DNA of 38,755 nucleotides from Chitinophagaceae bacterium (GTDB lineage Bacteria > Bacteroidota > Bacteroidia > Chitinophagales > Chitinophagaceae): positions 1 to 38,755 of the forward strand of contig JAFMJI010000015.1 in NCBI GenBank assembly GCA_017853575.1. Direction: 5' to 3'. The position numbers and the translations under genes were made by a program. Under the pieces are notes generated by a model. That model had not been told where the DNA came from, did no database searches, and saw only the letters and a program-made list of their open reading frames with translations. The first letter of the stretch is position 1. Each line of letters begins with the position of its first letter. Below are positions 8,923 to 20,500 of the stretch, one piece after another.

Positions 8923-10446
8923 TTATTGCTTCGACAAAATACCAAGTGCCTCAACATCTTTGTATTGCTTTGCCAAATCCATTAACTGTTTTTTTAATTG
9001 AAGAATCTGGTTTTTCTGTGAGGCATCATCAATTAAATTTTTCATTTCATGGGGATCATTTTGAAGATCAAACAATTCCCATTTATTCACTGCACCATAG
9101 AACCTGATTAATTTATACCGATCGGTTCGAATGCCAAGGTGTGGTGCCACTCGGTGAGGTTCTGGATACTCATAATAATGATAATACATTGCTTTCCTCC
9201 AATCCTTCTGAAGAACCGAACTGTTCTCCAGCAATCCTTTAAAACTCTTTCCCTGCATGTCTTTCGGAACAGCGATTCCAGCATAATCGATCAAAGTAGG
9301 AGCAAAATCAATATTGACTACCATCTCATCAACGTGAATTCCTGGCTGAATCTTTCCTGGATACTTCATCATAAAAGGTGTACGCAAGCTTTCTTCATAC
9401 ATAAATCGCTTATCAAACCAACCATGTTCTCCCATGTAAAATCCCTGATCAGAAGTATAAATAACAATGGTGTTTTTAGAGAGTCCGGTTGAATCTAGGT
9501 AATCAAGGATTCTTCCAATATTTCTATCCATTGATCGAGCGGTAGCAAGATAATCGCGCATATAACGTTGGTATTTCCACTTCACAACTTCAATGCTGTC
9601 ATCCTTGATTTTATCATAAGATATTTGAGCACGGTCATAATATGCCTTGTAAGCGGCTTTTTGCTGATCATTCATCCTTCCAAACATTCCACGTTTGGAA
9701 TAGTCAACCCCCATTTTCAAATCATCATGCAACAACATGGTTTTTGAAATGGTCATGTCTTGTTCAGTTGCAGCCTGTCGTTTATCGTAGGTATCAAAGA
9801 AATTTTCAGGCAATGGGAATTCCTGGTTTTCAAATTCAGCCAAATCGTTTGGATCAGGCATCCAGTTGCGGTGTGTAGCCTTCTCACCCACTACCAGAAA
9901 AAATGGTTTATCTGCATTGCGATTTTTCAACCATTGAAGCGAATAGTCACTGATCAAATCGGTAACATATCCTTTCACCCTGACCGTATCTTTATTCATA
10001 TTGATGAAATCGGGCTGGAAGTAATTGCCCTGATCAGGAAGAATATTCCAGTAATCAAATCCGTTGGGCAAACTTTGAAGATGCCATTTGCCAATCCATG
10101 CTGTTTGGTAATTTTTTTGGGACAGAATTTTTTGAATCTGCTGTTGAAGCGGATCGAAGAAACGGTGAGGACCATTGTCTTTCAATCCATTGATATGGCT
10201 GTATTTACCTGTGAGCAGTACAGCTCTACTGGGAGCACAAATAGAATTGGTTACAAAAACATTTTTAAACAACGCACCATCTTTTGCAATTCTGTCGATA
10301 TTAGGAGTTTGCATCAACTTGCTTCCATAGGCACTGATGGTTTGTTGGGTATGATCATCAGAAAATATAACAACAATGTTTGGTTGTTGTGCACTTAGGC
10401 GAGCAATGAATAAAAATGAAGCGATGAAAACGAATAAATTTCTCAT
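8923..10446 (-). CDS. Secreted formylglycine-dependent sulfatase
   Basis: The 507-residue product has a signal peptide (MRNLFVFIASFLFIARLSAQ) and then a sulfatase fold. Metal ligands are visible in IVVIFSDDHTQ (Asp30, Asp31). The C-x-P-S-R core (SICAPSRAVLLTG, Cys70) is the Cys type converted to formylglycine. GKWHLQSLPNGFDYW and YTSDQGFYMGEHGWFDKRF are further family landmarks. The pattern resembles N-acetylglucosamine-6-sulfatase or other host/algal glycan sulfatases, but the substrate cannot be assigned. No maturase gene is in the window. The start is fixed by the signal peptide. A hairpin sits only 5 nt upstream of the ATG, and DUF1080 lies upstream in the same direction. Confidence 0.92.
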   Translation of the reverse strand: MRNLFVFIASFLFIARLSAQQPNIVVIFSDDHTQQTISAYGSKLMQTPNIDRIAKDGALFKNVFVTNSICAPSRAVLLTGKYSHINGLKDNGPHRFFDPLQQQIQKILSQKNYQTAWIGKWHLQSLPNGFDYWNILPDQGNYFQPDFINMNKDTVRVKGYVTDLISDYSLQWLKNRNADKPFFLVVGEKATHRNWMPDPNDLAEFENQEFPLPENFFDTYDKRQAATEQDMTISKTMLLHDDLKMGVDYSKRGMFGRMNDQQKAAYKAYYDRAQISYDKIKDDSIEVVKWKYQRYMRDYLATARSMDRNIGRILDYLDSTGLSKNTIVIYTSDQGFYMGEHGWFDKRFMYEESLRTPFMMKYPGKIQPGIHVDEMVVNIDFAPTLIDYAGIAVPKDMQGKSFKGLLENSSVLQKDWRKAMYYHYYEYPEPHRVAPHLGIRTDRYKLIRFYGAVNKWELFDLQNDPHEMKNLIDDASQKNQILQLKKQLMDLAKQYKDVEALGILSKQ

Positions 10447-10451
10447 AAAGA

Positions 10452-10478
10452 AATATCCCGCATTGAATGCGGGATATT
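10452..10478 (-). terminator. Hairpin between DUF1080 gene and sulfatase, abutting the sulfatase start
   Basis: The sequence AATATCCCGCATT (10452-10464) and its exact complement at 10466-10478 give an 11-13 bp stem. On the minus strand a short T-rich stretch follows (TCTTT). It could terminate the DUF1080 transcript. It also ends 5 nt from the sulfatase ATG at 10446, so it would occlude translation of a read-through transcript. Confidence 0.65.
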
Positions 10479-10486
10479 ATTTGAAT

Positions 10487-11431
10487 TTATTTAGCTGGAG
10501 TAATGATAATGTTTCTGTATTCAACTGGTCCGTGATCTCCTTGAAGGAAGATTGGGCCAGGTTCACCTTCATTGCTATCCAAAGCTCCGCCGGTGATTCC
10601 AGGAATCAGCTGTTTACAAATAACTTCTTTTCCATTAGCAACTACTGTTACTGTTCTTCCGACAAGCGTAATATCATAAATCTGCCATTCACCTGCTGGA
10701 TGTGCAGCCATTTGATTGGGTGTAAGAAATCCATACACTCCACTGAACAAAGTTGATGAAGGTTCTTGACCATAGCTATCTTCCACTTGTACCTCATATC
10801 TTCCTCTTAAATAAACTCCGCTGTTGCTTCCTTTTGGATAACGAAATTCGATATGCAATTTGAAGTCAGTGAACTTCTGATCAGTCATGATATTAGATCC
10901 AGAGCGAGGACTTTTCATGATACCGTCTTGAACAAACCATTGATTGTCTGCTTTTTGGGTATGCCATCCTTTGAGATCTTTTCCATTGAACAACTTGATG
11001 GGAGCTCCCCAAACGGGTGCTTTTTCTCTATGAAGCAAAGGAGCTCTAACTCCGGTAAAAGTATACGTTTTCCCATTGCTTGCATTGATGGTACCAGAAA
11101 GTTTATCATCTTTCAATGTTCCTTCAAATACCATGTCTTTGTCTGATCGATCCCATTGTGGTGGGATGGAGAAACTGACTTTCCCATCATTGAAATTTAC
11201 TTTTGCAATGGGGCGGGCACTTCCGCCATCTGCAACGAAATAACCGACGAGTGTTTTTATTCCTGATAATTTTACTTCCAACCATGAAGGGGCAATTTTA
11301 TCTCCCATATCAACAGTAAGATCCCATCTCCCAATAGCAGCAGCTGTAGGTGCTGGGTCATGTGACTGAGAGAAGGATGCAGAAGAAATTAAACAAAGAA
11401 GTGAGCTTAAAAGTAGAAATGACTTTTTCAT
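10487..11431 (-). CDS. Secreted DUF1080 (3-keto-disaccharide hydrolase family) protein
   Basis: The 314-residue product starts with a signal peptide (MKKSFLLLSSLLCLISSASFSQ). A small beta-rich domain follows (about 30-130, GRWDLTVDMG...). The DUF1080 concanavalin-like domain occupies about 143-314, with LFNGKDLKGWH, GSNSGVYLRGRYEVQVEDSYG and GPIFLQGDHGPVEYRNI. Members of this family act on or bind carbohydrates, and some hydrolyse 3-keto-glycosides. Catalytic activity here is inferred only from the family. Its neighbours (a sulfatase and a giant secreted protein) fit extracellular glycan processing. Confidence 0.88.
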   Translation of the reverse strand: MKKSFLLLSSLLCLISSASFSQSHDPAPTAAAIGRWDLTVDMGDKIAPSWLEVKLSGIKTLVGYFVADGGSARPIAKVNFNDGKVSFSIPPQWDRSDKDMVFEGTLKDDKLSGTINASNGKTYTFTGVRAPLLHREKAPVWGAPIKLFNGKDLKGWHTQKADNQWFVQDGIMKSPRSGSNIMTDQKFTDFKLHIEFRYPKGSNSGVYLRGRYEVQVEDSYGQEPSSTLFSGVYGFLTPNQMAAHPAGEWQIYDITLVGRTVTVVANGKEVICKQLIPGITGGALDSNEGEPGPIFLQGDHGPVEYRNIIITPAK

Positions 11432-11475
11432 ATTGCAATAATTGAACCTACAATTTAAGAAATAAATGAAATAAA

Positions 11476-11501
11476 AAAGGCGGAGTATTTACTCCGCCTT
11501 T
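11476..11501 (-). terminator. Intrinsic terminator of the giant gene
   Basis: AAAGGCGGAGT (11476-11486) pairs perfectly with 11491-11501, an 11-bp stem with a 4-nt loop. On the minus strand it runs into TTTTTTAT. It begins 5 nt after the stop of the 14-kb gene and lies upstream of the DUF1080 start at 11431. Confidence 0.85.
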
Positions 11502-11505
11502 GAAA

Positions 11506-14500
11506 TTATTGCTTGGCAATTTTACCAGTGTAAAGAACTTTGCCGTCTTTCTTCATAACTTTCATCATATAGGTACCTTTCGAAAGATTGGTCAGATTAA
11601 TTATGTTACCGGTTCTGACAGTTTTTCTTTCAAGCACCAACTTACCGTTCATATCAAACAATTGAATACTCATTTCATACATACCTTGAAGATTGTATTC
11701 AACCTTCATTCCATTGATAACTGGGTTCGGGAAGAGTTTGATGAACTGGCCATTTTCCAAGTTCAAAACCGCAGTAGACGCATAATAGTAGTTCGCGGAG
11801 CTTAAACTGGTACATCCATTGATGGTAGTTTTTACAGTAAAGTACCCATTACTTGCTGGACGGAACTTCTGTGAAGTTGCGCCAGGAATTGCTTCACCAA
11901 GACTATTATACCACTGGTTTCCATCGGCGCTGCTTGATACAAGATCTGAAACATCTCTTGTGATTGATGGAGCAGCAGGCAATGGCTTACTGGTAATGGT
12001 AGCATTTGCAGATTTAGCGATACAACCAAATGAATTGGTCAATTGCAACTGATAATTTCCAGTACTTGTTGCACTGTAGTTCACTTCAGTTGCACCATTG
12101 ATTTTCGCTCCATCTTTGAGCCATTGATAAGAAACTCCACCGATTACTTGTCCCATGATCACAACTGATTGACCCTGACAAAGTGCAGTTGCAGTTTGGG
12201 TTAAGACAGGAGATACAGGGTTGGAAGTGGTAGTTATATTTCTGGTTGCTGAATTGGCAATACAACCATTCGCTGATGTTGCTCTTACGCTTATAGTACC
12301 ATTGCCACTAAAATTATAAGAATTGCTATTACCTTGATCTGGTATGCCATTTTTAAACCATTGATAGCTATTCTGACCATCTGGTACTCTTATTTGTATT
12401 GTAGTTCCTTCACAGATGGTTGTATCTGTTTTTTGGTTTAAAGTAACATCTGCTGCTTGAATCACACTCAATACTACTTCTCCTGAAGTTGCGCTACAGT
12501 TCTGACTGTTGGTAACTTTTACTTTGTATTTACCAGCTTCTTTCGCACTATAACTACTTCCAGTTGACCCTGTTATTACTTGATCATTTTTCAACCACTG
12601 ATAAGTATAGCCAGTTGCAGCTGTTGCATTTAGCACTCGTTCAGTATTTGAACAAATGGTTAAGTCGCCAGTATAAGATATCGATGTTACTGGTACACTA
12701 TATTCAACAAATACGCTATCGGTCTTATTTCCACAAACACTGGTTGCATCAGTACTATAGATCGCATAATATTTACCAGGAGCAGTAATACTTACTTTAT
12801 TTGTGTTTGAGGTGGTACTTAATAAGGCATCATCTTTGAAAAGATTTACAGTAACCCCTGTTTTAGCTAGGGTAAGATTTACAACATCCCCTTCGCATAT
12901 TTTATATGATCCAGGTTTGGCATCTGTGAACTTAGTAGATGTGAAATCACATCCAGCATAGATCTTGATTGCTTTTTCATAAGATGCATATCCGTTGAAT
13001 ACTGAAACCCTTACGCGAAGGGTATCTGCAAGTTTCAATGCAACCTTATTATACAATATATTACCATTCTTAATTCCAAACATGCTGTTGTTATTTGCAC
13101 CTGTACCATCAACAAGGGTATAAGTCAATTTATCTGAAGATACCTTGTCGTCGATACCTGTTAGTTGTACATTCAACTTATCGACATCTTTCGCTGTAGT
13201 ATAATTGACAAATGAAGTACTTGCGCCGTCTAACAACAAATTAGTAGGTGCGGCAACTACAATAAAATTGAAATATTTATCATAAGCCAACCCTCTGATA
13301 TCCGTTACTCTCATTCTGATTTTATATGTAGAGTCCTTCGTATAAGCAGATTTGAAATAAAGGTTATTTAATGCAGGGTCGATTGCGAAAATATTTGGAT
13401 TTGAAAAATCATCATCATCATACAATGAGAAGAAATATTTCTTAGCATTCACGCTATCAATAGAATAAGCTGATATTTTATACTTGATTGCGCTGTATAA
13501 TTGACTCTGTGATAAGTAAACCGTATCGCTGGTTGAGCTATTCAGCAAGATATCTGATGGTGCATTACCAGCTACGATTTGATCATTTTGAATGATGATC
13601 GTTGATTCTTGAGAGAATGCGGATCCGGCAAAAGATGCGTCTACAGCTTGAACAGACCAATAATAAGTACCACTAGGAAGTTGAATATCCCACTGTTTAT
13701 TATTTTCTGTATTTCCATCTGTTGGAGTTTTTCTATCGCCATCTTTATTGCTTTCAGCATCAATCACATCAGATTTTCCAGGTTTTCTTCCAATTCGAAC
13801 TGCGTAGGTTAATCCATCAATCGGAGTCAAATCATCTTTGGCAGAACTCCAAGAAAGTTTAACTAGGTTTTTATCGCCAACTCTACTAAGAATGGTTGCC
13901 TTTAAGGTGTCAGGAGAGCTAGGGGGCTTGTTTTCAACAAAAGTCTGATTATCCTTCTGTTGTGCAAGTTCTTGAGTCAATGTTGGTATTGCACCAGGGA
14001 ATGCTTTTGATTCCAATTCGATTTTGGGTACTGATTTTATTTTTCCACTGTTAAGCGAAAGTTGATCAGCAGATACATTGGAACTTGTTGCATTAGGTGT
14101 GAAAGGAATAACTGCAGCACCTTGTACAATTCCATTTTGACCTTGTATTCTAGAACTAAGACCTCTTACGTTTTGAAGAATCTTAAAGGAGCTCGAAACA
14201 GAATTGTTGTATTTTTCTGTTCCCACCAATACGAGTCCTAGTTGACCATCGCCTACCACATCGCCCATCGTTGGGGTCAGTTGCAAATATTCGCCAAATG
14301 GGAAACTTGGAAGCTCAGTATAGTTTACATAACCTTGAGAATCTTGTAATGATGTAGCCATTTTGGTTACATAACCTACTCCAGTTCTGCTTCCGCTGAA
14401 GATTACATCAGGATATCCATCCATGTTAAAGTCACCCCAGGTTGTTTTACCATCCTGTATTGGATAAAGTTCAGATTGAATATCCGTAAATGTATACTTC

Positions 14501-17500
14501 TTTATTTCGAGATCATAATTATTCTGGAATATCTTAAATACCTGCCCAGTTGTGGATCCATAACCTGTCATGGCAATATCTGGATAACCATCTTTGTTGA
14601 AATCTACAACATCCAGTGTGCTATTCTTCAATTTTGGAAGTAGTACATCCGTGTTCTTAATGAATTCACATTTACCAAAAATATCAAGGCTACCATTGTA
14701 CACTTCAATCTTTCTTTGTCCACTGTAATTATCATACAACATTACCATATCAACCCTCTTATCACGATTGAAATCAGTAAACGCCAAATTGATATTTTGA
14801 GCTTCCTCATCATTAAGGATTTTCTTGATATTGGTTTCATAGGTTGAAATTGTAAAGCCATACTGACTACCCGGTGTTGGTGTTCCAGTTTGAGCAACAG
14901 AGTCCAACTTTGTTGGTGTTCCAGTTTGAGCAACAGAGTCCAACTTTGTTGTAAAGAACAACACCTGGCCAACTCCCCTGCTATCTGTACCAGAGTAAAT
15001 CATATCAGGAGTTCCATTGTTATCTAAATCAGCAAAATCAAGTGCTGGGCCTCTTAAATAATCTTGTATAGAGAAAAGACTCGTAACCTCCTGGAAATTA
15101 AATCCTTTCTTATTGATAAATGCCTTGAAAACTGGTCGGTTATCATTGTACTCGCCAGCAACAAAAATATCTACATACCCATCATTGTTAATGTCTTTAC
15201 ACTGAATGTTTATGTTTTTGATATTATCAATGCCATTCAAACCTGAAGTTCCATTCGAGGTATTTTCAACTTTTACGAAAGTTGAAATCGAATTTCGATA
15301 AATCCCCGCTGGTGATTGACCCCAAACACCACTATTGCCCAAGTAGATAAAGTCAGAGAATCCATCATTGTCAAAATCCGCCCAAGCAAATTGACTATTG
15401 TCAATTGGAGTAATTCTGCGATCAACAATACCTCCTTGGTTAATATATTTCCATGGATATTTCAAGATAAATGCCTGTTCGGTAGAGAATTTAGAATTCT
15501 TAAAGTTTCCATCAATTGCCATTACGGACCAATAATATTTACCTGGAAGCAATTCAAGATAATATTCATTGGTACCAACTACAGGTATGGTTGGAGATTG
15601 TAACCTTCCAGCCGAATCTACCTGAACAGTTGATAGATCTCCAGAGCCAGGTTTGGTTCCTATTTTAATCAAATAAGATAAACTTTTGCTTGGGGTATGG
15701 TCGTCTTTTGGAGCATCCCATTTAAGTTTTACTTTACCCTGACCCAAATCAGAAATCGTCAATCCTGTTGGAATTTTTGGTGCAACATTTTTATTAGAGC
15801 CCTGATCATTTACATAGATAACAGTTTCTGTTCCAATTGCTTTAGCGCCCGTAATAACCATATCCATGTTACCGTCGTTATTATAATCTCCCCAACTAAT
15901 TGCAGTATTTCTGAATTGAGGCAGATCTAATGTTTTCAACATAGAGTAGTTGCCAAATCCACCCTGATTGATATAGATTCTGGTTGTTGGATTCTTTTTA
16001 TTATCAAGTCCCGAAATTGATATATCCAACAATCCATCATTGTTGACATCCGCAAACTTCACATCGCCATTGTTCAAACTATCAATAACTACTTCTTGGT
16101 AATTATTATAGATGTTCTGATTATTATAGTTGCCTTGTAATTTGGAATCTGCACTGGTGTTTTTAATCAACTTGGTGATAGGTTTCTCTAATGTATTTTC
16201 AATGTATGTTCCCATCACGATGATATCGAGGTCGCCATCGCTGTCAACATCCCCCAAATCAAATCGGGCATTTTTAAGGTTCAATCCATAATTGAAATAG
16301 AATTGATTGTTCCTTAAACTTTGATCATCCAATAATGAATTCAGCCTGATACCTCCTTGAGGATTTCCATTTCTGTCAATACCTGTAAAGATTAAATCAA
16401 GGTCACCATCCAAATCATAATCGATGAACCTCATATCGGAACTGTATAAATCGGGAACTACATATTTTGTATTGAAATCATTGACGATTTTAAAGTTACC
16501 GCGACCATCATTGTTCAACATATACGTATGGGGTTCACCAACTGCATCTTTACCTGAAATGACCATATCCACAGTTCCATTGTTATCATGATCCCCCATT
16601 GCAATAGTTGAATTTTTCAGTGCAGGAATATTTGTTGGATAAGAAACTTCAAATATTCCCTCGTTATTTTTGAACAATACAGTGTATGGCACAGATCCAG
16701 ACTGACCAGTTGCGATCAAATCCAACCATCCATCTTTATCAATATCCACCCACTTTACATCACCTTCTTTTAATTGTCTATTTTTCAATTCAAGATCTAC
16801 AAGATTTCCTTCATCATTTTTATAGATCTTTAGTACTTGGCCTGTATTTTCATCACCGAGACCAATTACTGCGAGGTCTAACTGTCCGTCGTTGTTGTAA
16901 TCACCCCAAGCAAATCTTGCATTAGTAAGTCCAGGTAAAGTACTGGTCTGCTTTGAAAGTGGGTCCTTCGGTTTAAACGTAATTTGTTTGAAATCACTGC
17001 CTGCTCCCCCTTGTGCTACACCCTGAACTGCAATCACATAAGGATATTTACTGGAGATGTTTGGATCTCTGAAAACAATCGAATCTGAGTAAGCACTTGA
17101 AAATACTTGGTCCAATACAATAGGTATCTGCGGAGCAGATTTTTTATAGTTAAAGCTTGTGTTAAGTATATTATTAATATAAGTAGCAGTAGTATCCACT
17201 TTGAAATTATAAGTCAACCTATTTCCGCTATTGTCTGTAAATCCAGACCATTTTATTTTAACATTATACCCATCGTTTACTGCTTCAACTTTTGCATTTG
17301 CTGCACTAACGGAATTTGGAACAACGAGTTCACCAGGTGTCTGGATAACAGTTTTTACAACTTGTTCTCCGTATGCAGATCCATTATATATCTGCTCCAT
17401 CCAAACAAGGTCTTTAAAACCATCGCCGTTCATATCGATTAGCTTTACTTGATTGATAGACCAAATATTATTATTGCTATAATCGAATGGAATATTATAG

Positions 17501-20500
17501 CGCTTAACCTTAAACCCATTCTTCTGATCATTCAAATAAACATTAATCAGTCCATTCGTTGTAACGGTAACAACATCTAAATAACCATCATTGTTAACAT
17601 CATCAGAAGTGATTTTATTGTCGTCTGAACTAATTGCAAGTACTTTATTGCTTTCTATGAATGAATAATTAGATCCGAGTTCATAAATGCTGTAGTTCTG
17701 TTGATTGATGGACCTACATAAGATATCAGCTCTTCCATCATTATTGTAGTCATTTACAAACATAGAGCTACCCCAATCAATGAAGAGTCCTGTTCTATAC
17801 ATTTCATATTGACCCAATATTTTATTCGAAACGAACACATGAACTGATACGCCTTGTGTATTTGGATAGCCCACTTGCCAGTTATCGCCTGTTACACCAA
17901 CGATATCTTTCAAACCATCTTTGTTAATATCAATGAACTTCACAATTCGAATGCCGTTATTAATACACTGATAACAATTGCCATTGGGTGAGTTAAACTT
18001 AGGGACCCATTTCAATTGACTAATAGAAATAATGTGCTCTTGGGTGCCATCAAAATTTCCATCAATCATATCAAGCGCATCCTTGATGTTAGCCTGGTTT
18101 CTTGACCAGTTATTATAATCAAAATATTTGTCATTGAAACTAAATGTTGGTGTAACTGCAGTATCCACTGACCCTCCACTCTGATTAAATTTCAACGTCA
18201 AACTATCAGGATTTAACGAAAAAGCATTGCCATCAAAGATTAGATTTCCTGCCGAAGATCTAAATCCGGGTTTTTGTATGATGGATGCAAAGTCAAACTC
18301 ATCGTCAAAATTTAAGTTAATAGGACCAAGCACTTGCATCATATCTCCTGCCTGACCTAACGATGTTTGAATGCGTTTATTGAAAGTCAACTTTACTGAT
18401 TGATTGGCTTTGTCCGACTTGGCTGTTCTTAATAAATACACAGAATCATTTGGACTTCTGTTACTAGCATTGGCAGATTTCCAGGTATTGTCAAATAACA
18501 ATACGGAAGGATACTTATAATCAGATCCGTTTAGATTTACAAATGAGAGCGTATTTCCTGCTGCTTTAAATTTAACAGATGCAGTGTCGGACTCAAAAAG
18601 CACATCAGGTACATAGGTTGTATCTATTGTACTTAATATATTACTAATTCCACTTTTTACATCATTCACTACTGCTCTGATACCATAATTCACTATTGAG
18701 CTGGTTGAAAGAGTGTCCACCACACGAATACTATCTGCATTGATGTCTTTCAACGCAATAGATAATGTATCCAACTTCGCAGCACTTGAATCTCTATAAA
18801 GAATAAGCTTAGAAACTTCCAGTGTTTTATCATATTTGAAGTTGATTGTTACTTTATCACCTGACTTCTGCAAACGTGTGATACTTGGTGCAGGGAATGA
18901 GAATGGATTCTCATAAGCACCAAGATCAGGTTTAGTAAGATCTGGGCCAGGACGAGCATTTTTCACTAAATCATTTTCTGGAGAAAGAAGTGTTTGTCCT
19001 GCAACTGTAATGCTTGAAACACCTTTCCCAAGTGCAGGTGAACTATTGCTCAATCTGTAGTCGCCAGTTTCCTCACTTACAAACAAAGGATCAATTCTAA
19101 GGTTGCTATTTTTCTTCGCAAAATTTTGGTATTCAACTATACTATTTCGAATTGAATAATAGTTTGCAGAAATTTGGGAACTTGGATCATTCGCCCAGAA
19201 AATACAATTGACAAAAGGTATCAACGCTTTTTCGTAAGTACCATTGTTGCCCCAATTCTGTGTCTTTGTAAATGTACAATTGATAAATCTTGGCATTTTG
19301 TATTGTGCCGATGTACTATCAAGCCAACCTACATTGAGGAAGTTCCCTTTATTATTGTAAAATAGATTATTGATAAATGTCGGTGAAGATTGGTTGATTG
19401 AAAGTGTTTGGAAATTTTCTACATCACGAATAATATTGTTTTTGAAAACTGGAGAAGTATTATTTACAACAGAAATTGCAGCAGCCCAATCACCACTTCT
19501 CCAATTTTTCATGCCATTCATGGTAAAGCCTTCTACTTGAATGGATTTATAAGGCCTGCTATCATTGTCATTGCCATCCACTCTAACTAGATAATAATCA
19601 GCTTGGCTGGTTGAACTGATCGATGTTTTTGCAGGACCATCTGAAGACTTTACTACAACAGCTTTATTGGCAATTCGGAATGGTGCATACGCTCCAGGCT
19701 TCACCAAAATAGTATCTTCATCCGAAGCAGCATTGATCGCATCTTGAATGGTATTGAATGGTTTCTTTGCTGTTCCGAGCGAGAGATTATTTAAAGTTGT
19801 GTCTACAAAAAGAATATTATTTGTTGTGAGTTTCAAAACATCACTTAATTCACTGGCTGCACCTCCAGCATCTGTAACTTTTATTGCATAATAATAATCC
19901 TTGTTTTTTTCAAGATTTTTATCAACGTAGAAACTTGTATCAATACCTCTTGCTACCACAACAAGTGAATCTGATTTGATTCCGCGATAAAGTGTAAAAC
20001 GACTTGATACATTTGATTTAGTCCAAGTCAATAAGTTTACTCTTGGTCCACCTTCTCCTGCAAATGAACTAACCTTTGCTGGAGGGATATTTGGAATTAC
20101 ATTGAGCTCGTTACTAAATCCACTATACTTTGGTGTAGCGGATGAGTCGTATGCCTTCACTCGATAGTAATACTTTGTACCATTGGAAACAGCATTGTCA
20201 TTAACAAACAAGGAGTCTGGCTTATCTACTGTAGCATATTCAGTCAGTGTTGCATTATCTGAGATTGAAGTAATTGAACGGTATATTTTATACCCTTTGA
20301 TGACCTTACTTGATTTTAACCATGAAACCTTAACCTTGGTGTTTCCTCCTTCCACTTCGTTGAGTGATGGAGCAGGAAATGCATAGCTGGTTTGATGCGC
20401 ACCGATATCTACTTTATCATCAATGCTTGCACCAAAATAATCTTTTCCATTGGCAAGATATATGTCAATACCAGATGTCTTGAACAATTTTGCACCACTA

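Noticed and set aside
14875-14951. CRISPR-like array
   Set aside because: Two adjacent coding units without spacers; it is a tandem duplication.
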